A stretch of 64,000 bases of DNA from Streptomyces sp. NRRL F-6492 (GTDB taxonomy: Bacteria > Actinomycetota > Actinomycetes > Streptomycetales > Streptomycetaceae). Positions 44,385-52,902 of this stretch are shown piece by piece. Position 1 is the first letter of the stretch. Each line of letters starts with the position of its first letter. The stretch is from assembly GCF_001280125.1 (NCBI RefSeq), contig NZ_LGEG01000244.1:62001-126000 (forward strand), written 5' to 3'. The notes under the pieces were generated by a model, which was given only the letters and a program-made list of their open reading frames with translations, searched no databases and had not been told where the DNA came from. A program made the position numbers and the translations under genes.

Positions 44385-45552
44385 ATGGGCAGACCGCGGG
44401 GCGGAACCGTCCGCCGACGATTCACGCTCCTGTACGCCGTGGGGTACCTCGGGTCCGGAACCGTGCTGCTCGCCCTGACCTATCTGATGTCCGGGACCCG
44501 GGTGACCGCGCTCGCCCCCGGGCAGGTTCCCGAACAGCCCCCACCGGGCGGCTTCGACCCCCTCTCCGCCGAACAGCGGATCCGGGACCTGGGGAGGCAG
44601 CTCTCGGAGACGCACGCACAGCAGAACCACCGGCTGCTCGTCGGCTCGCTGGTCGCGCTGGCGGTGACGGCGGTCGCCTCGCTCGTGCTCGGCCGGATCC
44701 TCGCCGACCGGGTCCTGCGCCCGCTGCGGCTGATCACGGCGGGCGACACGGCGGATCTCCGCGGAGAACCTGCACGAACGGCTCGCGGTATCCGGACCCG
44801 CCGACGAGGTCAAGCAGCTCGCCGACACGGTCGACGGCCTTCTGGAGCGCCTGGAGGCCTCGTTCGTCGCACAGCGCCGGTTCGTCGGCAACGCCTCGCA
44901 CGAACTGCGCACGCCGCTGGCGACGATGCGGGCGTCGTTGGACGTCGCCGTTGCCAAACCGGAGCCGGCGGCCGAGACCGTCGCGCTCGCGGACCGGTTG
45001 CGGGTCGAGCTGGACCGGGTGGACCACCTCCTCGACGGCTTCCTGGTCCTCGCACGGGCGCGGCACGGCACCCCGGCCGACCGGACCCCCGTGTCGCTCG
45101 GCGAGCTGGTGCGGGAGGCACTGGCCGACCGGGCCGCCGACATCGCCGCGAAGGAGCTGACCGTCGACGACGAGGCGCGGACGGACGCGTGGACGGAGGG
45201 GAGCGCGGCGCTGCTGTCCCGGATGGTGGAGAACCTGGTCGACAACGCGATCACGCACAACCGGGCGGGCGGCTGGATCCGGATCTCCACCGGGCACACC
45301 GCCGCGGAGGCGCTTCTGGTCGTCGAGACCGGAGGACGCCTCCTCGACCAGAGCCGGGTGGACCGGCTGACGCAGCCGTTCGAGCGGCTCGGCGCCGACC
45401 GGACGGGACCGGAGGGGAGCTCCGGGCTGGGGCTGTCGATCGTGGCGGCGATCGTCGCGGCGCACGGCGGGGACCTCGCCCTGCTGGCCCCGCCCGAGGG
45501 CGGTTTGCGCGTCACGGCGGCGCTGCCGTCGACGGCCGGCGGGGAGGGGTGA
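44385..45552 (+). pseudogene. Sensor histidine kinase interrupted by a frameshift in the HAMP domain
   Basis: About 388 residues if repaired. First frame (from ATG 44385): two membrane segments (about 11-33, 85-108) and the start of HAMP (DRVLRPLRLITAG). Second frame (from about 44745): RISAENLHERLAVSGPADEVKQL, H-box NASHELRTPL, N-box MVENLVDNAITHN, and G2 box GSSGLGLSIVAA, ending at TGA 45552. Removing one base at about 44744 rejoins HAMP as ITAGTRRISAEN. The G1 box is unusual (ETGGRLLD). As written, no functional kinase is made; a sequencing error is possible. Upstream of and nearly touching the response regulator gene. Confidence 0.85.
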
Positions 45553-45553
45553 C

Positions 45554-46225
45554 GTGGTGCGGGTTCTGGTCGTGGAGGACGCACGGACGCTGGCCGAGGT
45601 CGTCGCCGAGGGACTGCGGGACCAGGGGATGGCCGTCGACGTCGCGCACGACGGCCTGGCCGCCGCCGCGAAGCTCGGTCTGAACGCGTACGACGTCGTC
45701 GTGCTCGACCGCGACCTGCCGGGGATCCACTGCGACGCGCTCTGCCGGATGATCACCGAGCGGGACGGCCGGGCGCCGGTCCTGATGCTGACCGCCGCCG
45801 CCTCGCCGGGCGACCGCGTCAGCGGCTTGGTCCTGGGCGCGGACGACTACCTGGCGAAGCCCTTCCACTTCCCCGAGCTCGTCCTGCGGATCCGCGCCCT
45901 GGCCCGCCGCCGTCCGGCCGCCCGGCCCCGCACGCTGCGCGCGGCGGGCGTCGAGCTCGACCAGCTGCACCGCACGGCCGGCCGCGACGGGCGCCCGCTG
46001 GCCCTCTCCGTCAAGGAGTTCGCGGTCCTGGAGGCGCTCCTGGAGGCGAGCCCCGCGTTCCTCAGCGCGGAGGACCTCCTGGAACGGGTCTGGGACGAGC
46101 ACGCCGACCCGTTCACCAACACGGTCGCGGTCACCATCAGCCGCCTGCGCCGCAAGCTCGGCGACCCGCCGGTCATCACCACCACGCCCGGCGTGGGCTA
46201 CCGGATCGCCGACCCGGCGCGGTGA
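45554..46225 (+). CDS. OmpR-family response regulator
   Basis: 223 residues. Receiver domain with acidic pocket EDA, phospho-acceptor Asp in VVLDRDLPG, Thr in MLTAA and Lys in AKPFHFPEL; C-terminal winged helix (LSVKEFAVLEALL ... TVAVTISRLRRKLG ... TPGVGYRI). Starts one base after the kinase stop, with GGAGGGG ahead, so co-transcribed with the (frameshifted) kinase. GTG at 45554 or 45557. Probable target: the divergent ABC-2 permease gene. Confidence 0.9.
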   Translation: MVRVLVVEDARTLAEVVAEGLRDQGMAVDVAHDGLAAAAKLGLNAYDVVVLDRDLPGIHCDALCRMITERDGRAPVLMLTAAASPGDRVSGLVLGADDYLAKPFHFPELVLRIRALARRRPAARPRTLRAAGVELDQLHRTAGRDGRPLALSVKEFAVLEALLEASPAFLSAEDLLERVWDEHADPFTNTVAVTISRLRRKLGDPPVITTTPGVGYRIADPAR

Positions 46226-46397
46226 GCGGACCGGGGCACGACCCGCCGACGGTGAGCCGAACGAGGGAATCGAACGCGCCGCGCGACCCGCGTCCCATCA
46301 TTGTCCCAACAGGCGTGATTCCCTGGCTCGGACGGGCCACCAAGGTCCTTCGGACTCTCACTCGACCGGCAAACTGCCTGGTCAGAACGTTTTTCTC

Positions 46398-46474
46398 TGG
46401 TGGGGCGGGTGGGACTCGAACCCACGGCCGACGGATTATGAGTCCGCTGCTCTAACCGGCTGAGCTACCGCCCC
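46398..46474 (-). tRNA. tRNA-Ile2 (anticodon CAU, lysidine type)
   Basis: 77 nt including an encoded CCA. Starts GGGGCGGTAGCTCAGCC; anticodon stem-loop GGACTCATAATCC; T-arm GTGGGTTCGAGTCCCAC; acceptor stem GGGGCGG/CCGCCCC closed. The anticodon CAT with flanking GACT...AATC resembles E. coli ileX, so isoleucine is more likely than methionine, though automatic tools may label it Met. Confidence 0.85.
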
Positions 46475-46607
46475 GTTCGGTGAGGCGCGTACATGTGTGC
46501 GCGCCGTCTGCCGCAGCATAGCCGCTCATACGATCTCCTGCTCCGGAAGATCGGCTCTGCTCGACCATGAAGACCGCGCCGCGCTCCGCGCGGTTCCCCG
46601 GGACGCG

Positions 46608-46629
46608 AAAAAGGACCCCGAAGGGTCCT
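46608..46629 (-). terminator. U-tract terminator of the tRNA-Asn transcript
   Basis: On the minus strand: AGGACCC-TTCG-GGGTCCT followed by TTTT; a classic stable tetraloop hairpin with a U-run, placed 12 bases after tRNA-Asn. Confidence 0.85.
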
Positions 46630-46640
46630 CTTCCGTTCCG

Positions 46641-46713
46641 CTCCCCCGGCTGGACTCGAACCAGCAACCCTCCGGTTAACAGCCGAATGCTCTGCCAATT
46701 GAGCTACAGGGGA
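46641..46713 (-). tRNA. tRNA-Asn (anticodon GUU)
   Basis: 73 nt, no encoded CCA. TCCCCTGTAGCTCAATTGG start, anticodon loop CTGTTAA, T-arm GCTGGTTCGAGTCCAGC, acceptor TCCCCTG/CGGGGGA with discriminator G. Anticodon stem TCGGC/... has a few differences from the second copy. Confidence 0.95.
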
Positions 46714-46718
46714 TCGCG

Positions 46719-46791
46719 CTCCCCCGACTGGACTCGAACCAGTAACCTGCCGGTTAACAGCCGGCTGCTCTGCCAATTGAGCTACAGGGGA
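46719..46791 (-). tRNA. tRNA-Asn (anticodon GUU), second copy
   Basis: 73 nt, no encoded CCA; five bases upstream of the first copy in the transcript. Same acceptor and D-arm; anticodon stem and T-stem differ slightly (CAGCCGG..., ACTGGTTCGAGTCCAGT). A tandem duplication. Confidence 0.95.
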
Positions 46792-46960
46792 TTGCTGCGT
46801 TGCACCGAACGGATCCACCTCGGACCTTCCCGGGCGGCGCGCGTTCGCTGCGACACATACATTAGCGCAAGCAGGGGGGTGCTCCGCCAATCGGTATCGC
46901 GTGGCACCGCCGTGGGCACCAGCGATGCATCAAGCGAGCTCTCCAGGGAAGGTGGTGGCC

Positions 46961-47272
46961 ATGCGATACAAGATGACGTTCGTCGTGGGACTCGCCCTCG
47001 GTTACGTGATCGGCACGCGGGCCGGACGCGAGCGCTACGAACAGTTGAAGAAGTCCGCCAAGGAGTTCAGCGACAACCCGGCCGTGCGCAACGCCGCCGA
47101 GTCCGCCGCCCAGACCGGGCGGCAGGTCGCCGGCAAGGCCGCGCACGTCGTGGGCGACAAGGTGGGCGACCACCTGCCGCCCGCCGTGGCCGACAAGGTC
47201 CACGCGCTGCGCGAGCGCAGCCAGGGCAACGGAAAGGTCGAGAACGACGAGTGGGGCACCAGCAACACCTGA
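46961..47272 (+). CDS. Small YtxH-like membrane-anchored protein
   Basis: 103 residues. N-terminal membrane segment with MTFVVGLALGYVIGTRAGRERYEQLKK, the pattern of the YtxH/general stress family in actinomycetes, then an alanine-rich helical tail. Function unknown. ATG at 46961 follows GGGAAGG by 9 bases; the longer frame from 46901 has no better support. Confidence 0.75.
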   Translation: MRYKMTFVVGLALGYVIGTRAGRERYEQLKKSAKEFSDNPAVRNAAESAAQTGRQVAGKAAHVVGDKVGDHLPPAVADKVHALRERSQGNGKVENDEWGTSNT

Positions 47273-47299
47273 GGCCCCGCGTGCGGCAGAATCTGTGGC

Positions 47300-48739
47300 A
47301 TGGGGATAGTCGCCGGACTGGACAGCTCTGCTGAGTTCACACGCATCGTCGTCTGTGACACCGACACGGGTGCCGTACTGCGGCAGGGGTACGCCCCGCA
47401 TCCCGGCGAGCCGAAGGCCGTGGACGTCGATCCGCAGACCTGGCTCCTCTCGCTCGGGGAGGCCGCCACCGGCGGCCTCCTGGAGGGCGTGGAGGCGATC
47501 GGCGTCTCCGCGCAGCAGCACGGGCTCGTGCCGCTCGACGCGCAGGGCGGCCTCGTGCGGCCCGCGCTCGTGCGCAACGACAAACGGGCGCAGGTCGCCG
47601 CCGCCGACCTGATCGACTCGCTCGGCGGCCGGCACGCCTGGGCCGAGGCCGTCGGCAGCGTGCCCGCCTCCGGGCAGCCGGTCGCCAAGCTGCGCTGGCT
47701 GGCCCGTACCGAACCCGAGCACGCCCGGCGGACCGCCCTCGCCCTCCAGCCGCACGACTGGCTGGTCTGGCAGCTCCTCGGCCGCCCCGCCCGCCGCACC
47801 ACCGACCGCGGCGCCGCCTCCGCCACCGGCTACTGGTCGGCCCGCACCGGCGCGTACCGCCCCGACCTGGTCGAGCTCGCGCTCGGGCACCGGGCCGCGC
47901 TGCCCGAGGTCCTCGGGCCCTCCGACGCCGCCGGTACCACCCCCGAGGGGCTGCTGATCTCCGCCGGCACCGGCGAGACGATGGCCGCCGCGCTCGGCCT
48001 CGGGCTCGGCCCCGGCGACGCGGTGGTCTCGCTCGGCGCCTCCGGCTCCGTGATGGCCGTGCACCACGAGGCCCTCGCCGACCCCGGCGGCATGATCACC
48101 TCCTTCGCCGACGCCACCGGCATGCACCTGCCGGTCGTCTCCACCTCCAACGCGGTGCGGGCGCTGCGCGGCGCCGCCGAGATGCTGGGCCTCGACTCCC
48201 TCGAAGAGCTCTCCGCGCTCGCCCTGAAGTCGACGCCGGGCGCCTCCGGGCTCGTCCTGCTGCCCTATCTGGAGGGCGAGCGGACCCCGAACCTGCCGCA
48301 CGCGGCGGGCACGCTCAGCGGGCTGCGGCGCGAGTCGATGAGGCCCGAGCACCTGGCGCGGGCGGCGTTCGAGGGGATGCTCTGCGCGCTCACCGACGCC
48401 CTGGACGTGCTGCGCGGGCGGGGCGTGGAGGTGCGGCGGGTCTTCCTGCTCGGCGCCGCCGCCGCGCTGCACGCGGTGCAGGCGCTCGCGCCGGCCCTCC
48501 TCGGCGCCCAGGTCCTCGTCCCCCAGCCGGCCGACTACGCGGCGCTCGGCGCGGCCCGGCAGGCCGCCTGGGCCCTCGGCGTCGCGCGGGGCACCCTGTC
48601 GCCCTCCGCTCCCCCGGCCTGGCAGGGCGCCGCCACGCAGGTCCTGGAGCCGGGGGACGAGCTGGCGGCGGGGCAGGCCGTGCGGCAGCAGTACACGGCG
48701 ACGCGGGAGCAGCTCCACCCGGGCGCGTTCGGCGGGTGA
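47300..48739 (+). CDS. FGGY-family carbohydrate kinase (xylulokinase-like)
   Basis: 479 residues. FGGY kinase fold: VAGLDSSAEFTRIVVCD phosphate loop, IGVSAQQHGLVPLD, PHDWLVWQL, the C-terminal LLPYLEGERTPNLP and FLLGAAAALHAVQALAP. Xylulokinase is the closest functional guess; the normally conserved GGGAxS motif reads LLGAAAALHA, so sugar specificity or activity may differ. Begins 27 bases after the YtxH-like gene. Confidence 0.8.
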   Translation: MGIVAGLDSSAEFTRIVVCDTDTGAVLRQGYAPHPGEPKAVDVDPQTWLLSLGEAATGGLLEGVEAIGVSAQQHGLVPLDAQGGLVRPALVRNDKRAQVAAADLIDSLGGRHAWAEAVGSVPASGQPVAKLRWLARTEPEHARRTALALQPHDWLVWQLLGRPARRTTDRGAASATGYWSARTGAYRPDLVELALGHRAALPEVLGPSDAAGTTPEGLLISAGTGETMAAALGLGLGPGDAVVSLGASGSVMAVHHEALADPGGMITSFADATGMHLPVVSTSNAVRALRGAAEMLGLDSLEELSALALKSTPGASGLVLLPYLEGERTPNLPHAAGTLSGLRRESMRPEHLARAAFEGMLCALTDALDVLRGRGVEVRRVFLLGAAAALHAVQALAPALLGAQVLVPQPADYAALGAARQAAWALGVARGTLSPSAPPAWQGAATQVLEPGDELAAGQAVRQQYTATREQLHPGAFGG

Positions 48740-48975
48740 GCGCGGCCGTTCCGGGTGCGGGCGGCGGTTTGGGGGCGGGCGGCCTCCGGACCCGGAGCGG
48801 GTGACCGGGGCCGTCCCCGGAGCGGGCGAGCGCCGCCGGTCCGGGGCGGTGCCCGAAGTCCGGGGGCCCGCTCGTGAAGGGGCCCCCGGAGGCCCTTCGT
48901 AAAGACTTCCCCAGGGTTTCCACCGCCCCGGAAACCGGTCGTAACGGCCCGGGGCGGCGGGCGATAGTAAGTCCC

Positions 48976-50709
48976 GTGCTCATAAGACTTCTCCGGACCC
49001 ACCTACGGCCGTACCGAAAACCCGTCGCGCTGCTCGTGCTGCTCCAGTTCCTCCAGACCTGCGCGAGCCTCTACCTGCCGACCCTGAACGCCGACATCAT
49101 CGACAACGGTGTCGTGCACGGGGACACCGGCTACATCCTCCGCTTCGGCGCCCTGATGGTCGGCATCTCCGTCGTCCAGGTCGTCTGCAACGTCGGGGCC
49201 GTGTACTACGGCGCGCGGACCGCGTCCGCCCTCGGCCGGGACGTGCGCGGGGCCGTCTTCGACCGGGTGCAGTCCTTCTCCGCCCGGGAGCTCGGGCACT
49301 TCGGCGCGCCCTCGCTGATCACCCGTACGACCAACGACGTGCAGCAGGTCCAGACGCTGGTCCTGATGGCGTTCACGCTGATGGTCTCCGCGCCCATCAT
49401 GTGCGTCGGCGGCATCGTGATGGCACTCGGCCAGGACGTGCCGCTGTCGGGCGTGCTGCTCGCGGTGGTGCCGGTGCTCGGCGTCGCCGTCTCGCTGATC
49501 GTGCGGCGGATGCGGCCGCTCTTCCGGACCATGCAGACGCGCCTCGACACGGTGAACCGGGTGCTGCGCGAGCAGATCACCGGCAACCGCGTCATCCGGG
49601 CCTTCGTGAAGGACGGGTACGAGGAGGAGCGCTTCCGGGGGGCCAACGCCGAGCTGACCGACATGTCGATGGCCACCGGCCGGCTGATGGCCCTGATGTT
49701 CCCGACGGTGATGACGGTCGTGAACGTGTCCAGCGTGGCCGTGGTCTGGTTCGGCGCGCACCGCATCGACGGCGGCGGGATGGAGATCGGCGCGCTGACC
49801 GCCTTCCTCGCCTATCTGATGCAGATCGTGATGGCCGTCATGATGGCCACCTTCATGTTCATGATGGTGCCGCGCGCCGAGGTGTGCGCCGAGCGCATCG
49901 AGGAGGTCCTCGCGACCGGCTCCAGCGTGGTGCCGCCGGCCGATCCCGTGACGGCACTCGACCGGCGCGGGCACCTGGAGGTCAGGGGCGCGGAGTTCCG
50001 CTACCCGGGCGCGCAGGAGCCGGTCCTCAAGGACGTCGGGCTCGTCGCCCGGCCCGGCGAGACCACCGCGATCATCGGCTCGACGGGCAGCGGCAAGTCG
50101 ACCCTGCTCGGGCTGGTGCCCCGGCTCTTCGACGCGACCGGCGGCGAGGTCCTCGTGGACGGCGTGGACGTCCGCGTCCTCGACCCCGCCCTCATGGCCA
50201 GGACCGTCGGGCTCGTGCCGCAGAAGCCGTACCTCTTCTCGGGGACGGTGGCGACGAACCTGCGGTACGGGAAGCCCGGCGCGACCGACGAGGAGCTGTG
50301 GCACGCCCTGGAGGTCGCCCAGGCCGCCGACTTCGTACGGAAGCTGGAGCACGGTCTGAACGCGCCGATCGCGCAGGGCGGCACCAACGTCTCCGGCGGG
50401 CAGCGGCAGCGGCTCGCCATCGCGCGGACGCTCGTGCAGCGGCCGGAGATCTACCTGTTCGACGACTCGTTCTCCGCGCTCGACTACGAGACGGATGCCC
50501 TGCTGCGGGCCGCGCTCGCCGAGGAGACGGCCGACTCGACCGTGGTGATCGTCGCCCAGCGGGTGTCGACCATCCGGGACGCCGACCGGATCGTGGTCCT
50601 CGACGAGGGCCGGGTGGTGGGCACCGGACGGCACCGGGAGCTGATGGCGGACAACGAGACGTACCGGGAGATCGTGCTCTCCCAGCTGACCGAGGCGGAG
50701 GCAGCCTGA
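48976..50709 (+). CDS. ABC exporter half-transporter, first subunit
   Basis: 577 residues. Six-segment membrane domain (about 15-300) then ATPase: Walker A STGSGKST, signature VSGGQRQRLAIART, Walker B IYLFDDSFSALD, H-loop replaced: IVAQRVST has Gln where the usual His stands. The Walker B acid is Asp (FDDS) rather than Glu, so this subunit probably has a degenerate ATP site, as in heterodimeric exporters. GTG at 48976 has no ribosome site but TAGTAA about 6 bases upstream, suggesting a leaderless mRNA. Its stop overlaps the second subunit start (TGATG). Confidence 0.92.
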   Translation: MLIRLLRTHLRPYRKPVALLVLLQFLQTCASLYLPTLNADIIDNGVVHGDTGYILRFGALMVGISVVQVVCNVGAVYYGARTASALGRDVRGAVFDRVQSFSARELGHFGAPSLITRTTNDVQQVQTLVLMAFTLMVSAPIMCVGGIVMALGQDVPLSGVLLAVVPVLGVAVSLIVRRMRPLFRTMQTRLDTVNRVLREQITGNRVIRAFVKDGYEEERFRGANAELTDMSMATGRLMALMFPTVMTVVNVSSVAVVWFGAHRIDGGGMEIGALTAFLAYLMQIVMAVMMATFMFMMVPRAEVCAERIEEVLATGSSVVPPADPVTALDRRGHLEVRGAEFRYPGAQEPVLKDVGLVARPGETTAIIGSTGSGKSTLLGLVPRLFDATGGEVLVDGVDVRVLDPALMARTVGLVPQKPYLFSGTVATNLRYGKPGATDEELWHALEVAQAADFVRKLEHGLNAPIAQGGTNVSGGQRQRLAIARTLVQRPEIYLFDDSFSALDYETDALLRAALAEETADSTVVIVAQRVSTIRDADRIVVLDEGRVVGTGRHRELMADNETYREIVLSQLTEAEAA

Positions 50710-52664
50710 TGGCCGGTCCTGGCGGACGCATGATGGCCGGTGGCGGCCCCGACCAGCGGTCGATGGACTTCAAGGGCTCGGGCAGGCGGCTGCTGGGGCA
50801 GCTCGCGCCGGAGCGTGGCGCGCTCTGGGTGATGCTGGTCGCCGGCGTGCTCTCGGTGGCGGCCTCCGTGGTCGGGCCGAAGATCCTGGGCCGGGCGACG
50901 GACCTGATCTTCGCCGGGGTGATCGGGCGGCAGACGGAGCCGGGCGCCACGAAGGCGGAGACCCTGGAAGGGCTGCGCGCCGGCGGGCAGGACGGCATGG
51001 CGGACATGCTGTCCGGGGTCGACTTCACACCGGGGAAGGGGATCGACTTCTCCGCCGTGGGCGGGGTGCTGCTCCTGGTCCTCGCGGTGTACGTGGCGGC
51101 GGGCCTGCTGATGCTGGTCTCCACCCGGCTGTCGATCCGGGTGATCAACCGGACGGTCTACCGGATGCGGGAGGACGTCCAGACGAAGCTGGCGCGGCTG
51201 CCGCTGTCGTACTTCGACAAGGCCAAGCGCGGCGAGGTGCTGTCCCGGGCGACCAACGACATCGACAACGTCTCGCAGACGCTCCAGCAGTCGATGGGCC
51301 AGCTGATCAACTCGCTCCTGACGATCGTCGGCGTGCTCGCGATGATGTTCTGGATCTCGCCGCTGCTCGCCCTGGTGGCGCTGGTGACGGTGCCGGTGTC
51401 GGTCTTCGTGGCGGCGCGGATCGGCAAGCGCTCGCAGCCGCACTTCGTACAGCAGTGGAAGTCCACGGGCACGCTGAACGCGCACGTCGAGGAGATGTAC
51501 ACCGGGCACGCCCTGGTGAAGGTCTTCGGGCGGCAGGAGGAGTCCGCGAAGGACTTCCGCGAGCAGAACGAGGCGCTGTACGAGGCCGGGTTCAGGGCGC
51601 AGTTCAACTCCGGCGTGATGCAGCCGGTGATGTTCTTCATCTCGAACATCAACTACGTCCTGGTGGCCGTGGTCGGCGGTCTGCGGGTGGCGAGCGGCAC
51701 GCTCTCCATCGGTGACGTGCAGGCCTTCATCCAGTACTCGCGCCAGTTCTCGATGCCGCTGACGCAGGTGGCGTCGATGGCGAACCTGGTGCAGTCGGGC
51801 GTGGCCTCGGCCGAGCGGATCTTCGAACTGCTCGACGCGCAGGAGCAGGAGCCGGACGCCCCGACGGGCGGGACGGGGGCACCCCCGGCCGAAGGCTGGG
51901 GGACGCTGGAGTCGCGCGGCCGGGTCGCACTGGAGGGCGTCTCCTTCCGCTACGAGGAGGACAAGCCGCTCATCGAGGACCTGTCGCTGACGGTGGAGCC
52001 GGGGCAGACGGTCGCGATCGTCGGTCCGACGGGCGCGGGCAAGACGACCCTGGTGAACCTGCTCATGCGGTTCTACGAGGTGACGGGCGGGCGGATCACC
52101 CTGGACGGGGTGGACGTCGCGAAGACGTCCCGCGAGCGACTGCGGAGCGGGATCGGGATGGTCCTCCAGGACACCTGGCTGTTCGGCGGGACGATCGCGG
52201 ACAACATCGCGTACGGCGCGACGCGTCCGGTGACCCGGGAGGAGGTCGAGGAGGCGGCGCGGGCCGCGCACGCCGACCGCTTCGTCCGGACCCTGCCCGA
52301 CGGGTACGACACGGTCCTCGACGACGAGGGCGCGGGGGTGAGCGCGGGCGAGAAGCAGCTGATCACCATCGCGCGCGCCTTCCTCTCCGACCCGGTGATC
52401 CTCGTCCTGGACGAGGCCACCAGCTCGGTCGACACCCGCACCGAGGTCCTGATCCAGAAGGCGATGGCCCGCCTGGCCCACGGCCGCACGTCGTTCGTGA
52501 TCGCCCACCGCCTCTCCACGATCCGGGACGCGGACGTGATCCTGGTGATGGAGAACGGCTCGATCGTCGAACAGGGCACCCACGAGGAGCTGCTGGCGTC
52601 GGGCGGGGCGTACTCCCGGCTGTACGCGGCGCAGTTCGCCCAGGCGGTCGTGGAGGTCGACTGA
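50709..52664 (+). CDS. ABC exporter half-transporter, second subunit
   Basis: 651 residues. Longer exterior loop between the first two membrane segments (about 60-120), six segments in all, then ATPase with Walker A PTGAGKTT, Walker B VILVLDEATSSVD and H-loop VIAHRLST intact. The signature reads VSAGEKQLITIAR (Ala for Gly at the second position), the pattern of heterodimeric exporters with one catalytic site. Coupled to the first subunit by a 1-base overlap. Substrate unknown. Confidence 0.93.
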   Translation: MAGPGGRMMAGGGPDQRSMDFKGSGRRLLGQLAPERGALWVMLVAGVLSVAASVVGPKILGRATDLIFAGVIGRQTEPGATKAETLEGLRAGGQDGMADMLSGVDFTPGKGIDFSAVGGVLLLVLAVYVAAGLLMLVSTRLSIRVINRTVYRMREDVQTKLARLPLSYFDKAKRGEVLSRATNDIDNVSQTLQQSMGQLINSLLTIVGVLAMMFWISPLLALVALVTVPVSVFVAARIGKRSQPHFVQQWKSTGTLNAHVEEMYTGHALVKVFGRQEESAKDFREQNEALYEAGFRAQFNSGVMQPVMFFISNINYVLVAVVGGLRVASGTLSIGDVQAFIQYSRQFSMPLTQVASMANLVQSGVASAERIFELLDAQEQEPDAPTGGTGAPPAEGWGTLESRGRVALEGVSFRYEEDKPLIEDLSLTVEPGQTVAIVGPTGAGKTTLVNLLMRFYEVTGGRITLDGVDVAKTSRERLRSGIGMVLQDTWLFGGTIADNIAYGATRPVTREEVEEAARAAHADRFVRTLPDGYDTVLDDEGAGVSAGEKQLITIARAFLSDPVILVLDEATSSVDTRTEVLIQKAMARLAHGRTSFVIAHRLSTIRDADVILVMENGSIVEQGTHEELLASGGAYSRLYAAQFAQAVVEVD

Positions 52665-52902
52665 CGGCGGACGGTCCGGTGGGGCGGTGGCCCGTGTCGT
52701 ACGGGGGGGGTACGGCGCGGGTCACCGGCGCGTCCGGCCGGCACACCCGCGCGTCCCGGTGGGACGCTCCGGTCAGGCCCAGGGACTGGTGGCGGAGCCG
52801 TCGGCCGTCGGCGCGGGGGCGGGCGGGCCGTCGCTCCTCCGGCGGGCGCGCCCTGGCCGCAGTCTGGCCGACCCGAACCTCTCTCCGCGGCGCTTTCGGC
52901 GA

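Noticed and set aside
46262..46290. A tRNA-3'-end-like stretch (GTTCGATTCCC on the minus strand) near tRNA-Ile2, as a possible att site of a mobile element
   Set aside because: Only the T-loop core matches; stems do not pair, it does not match the adjacent tRNA end over a useful length, and no integrase is present.
52698..52714. CGTAC-G7-GTACG element after the ABC exporter genes
   Set aside because: A short palindrome around a G-run with no positional support; too weak to call an operator or terminator.
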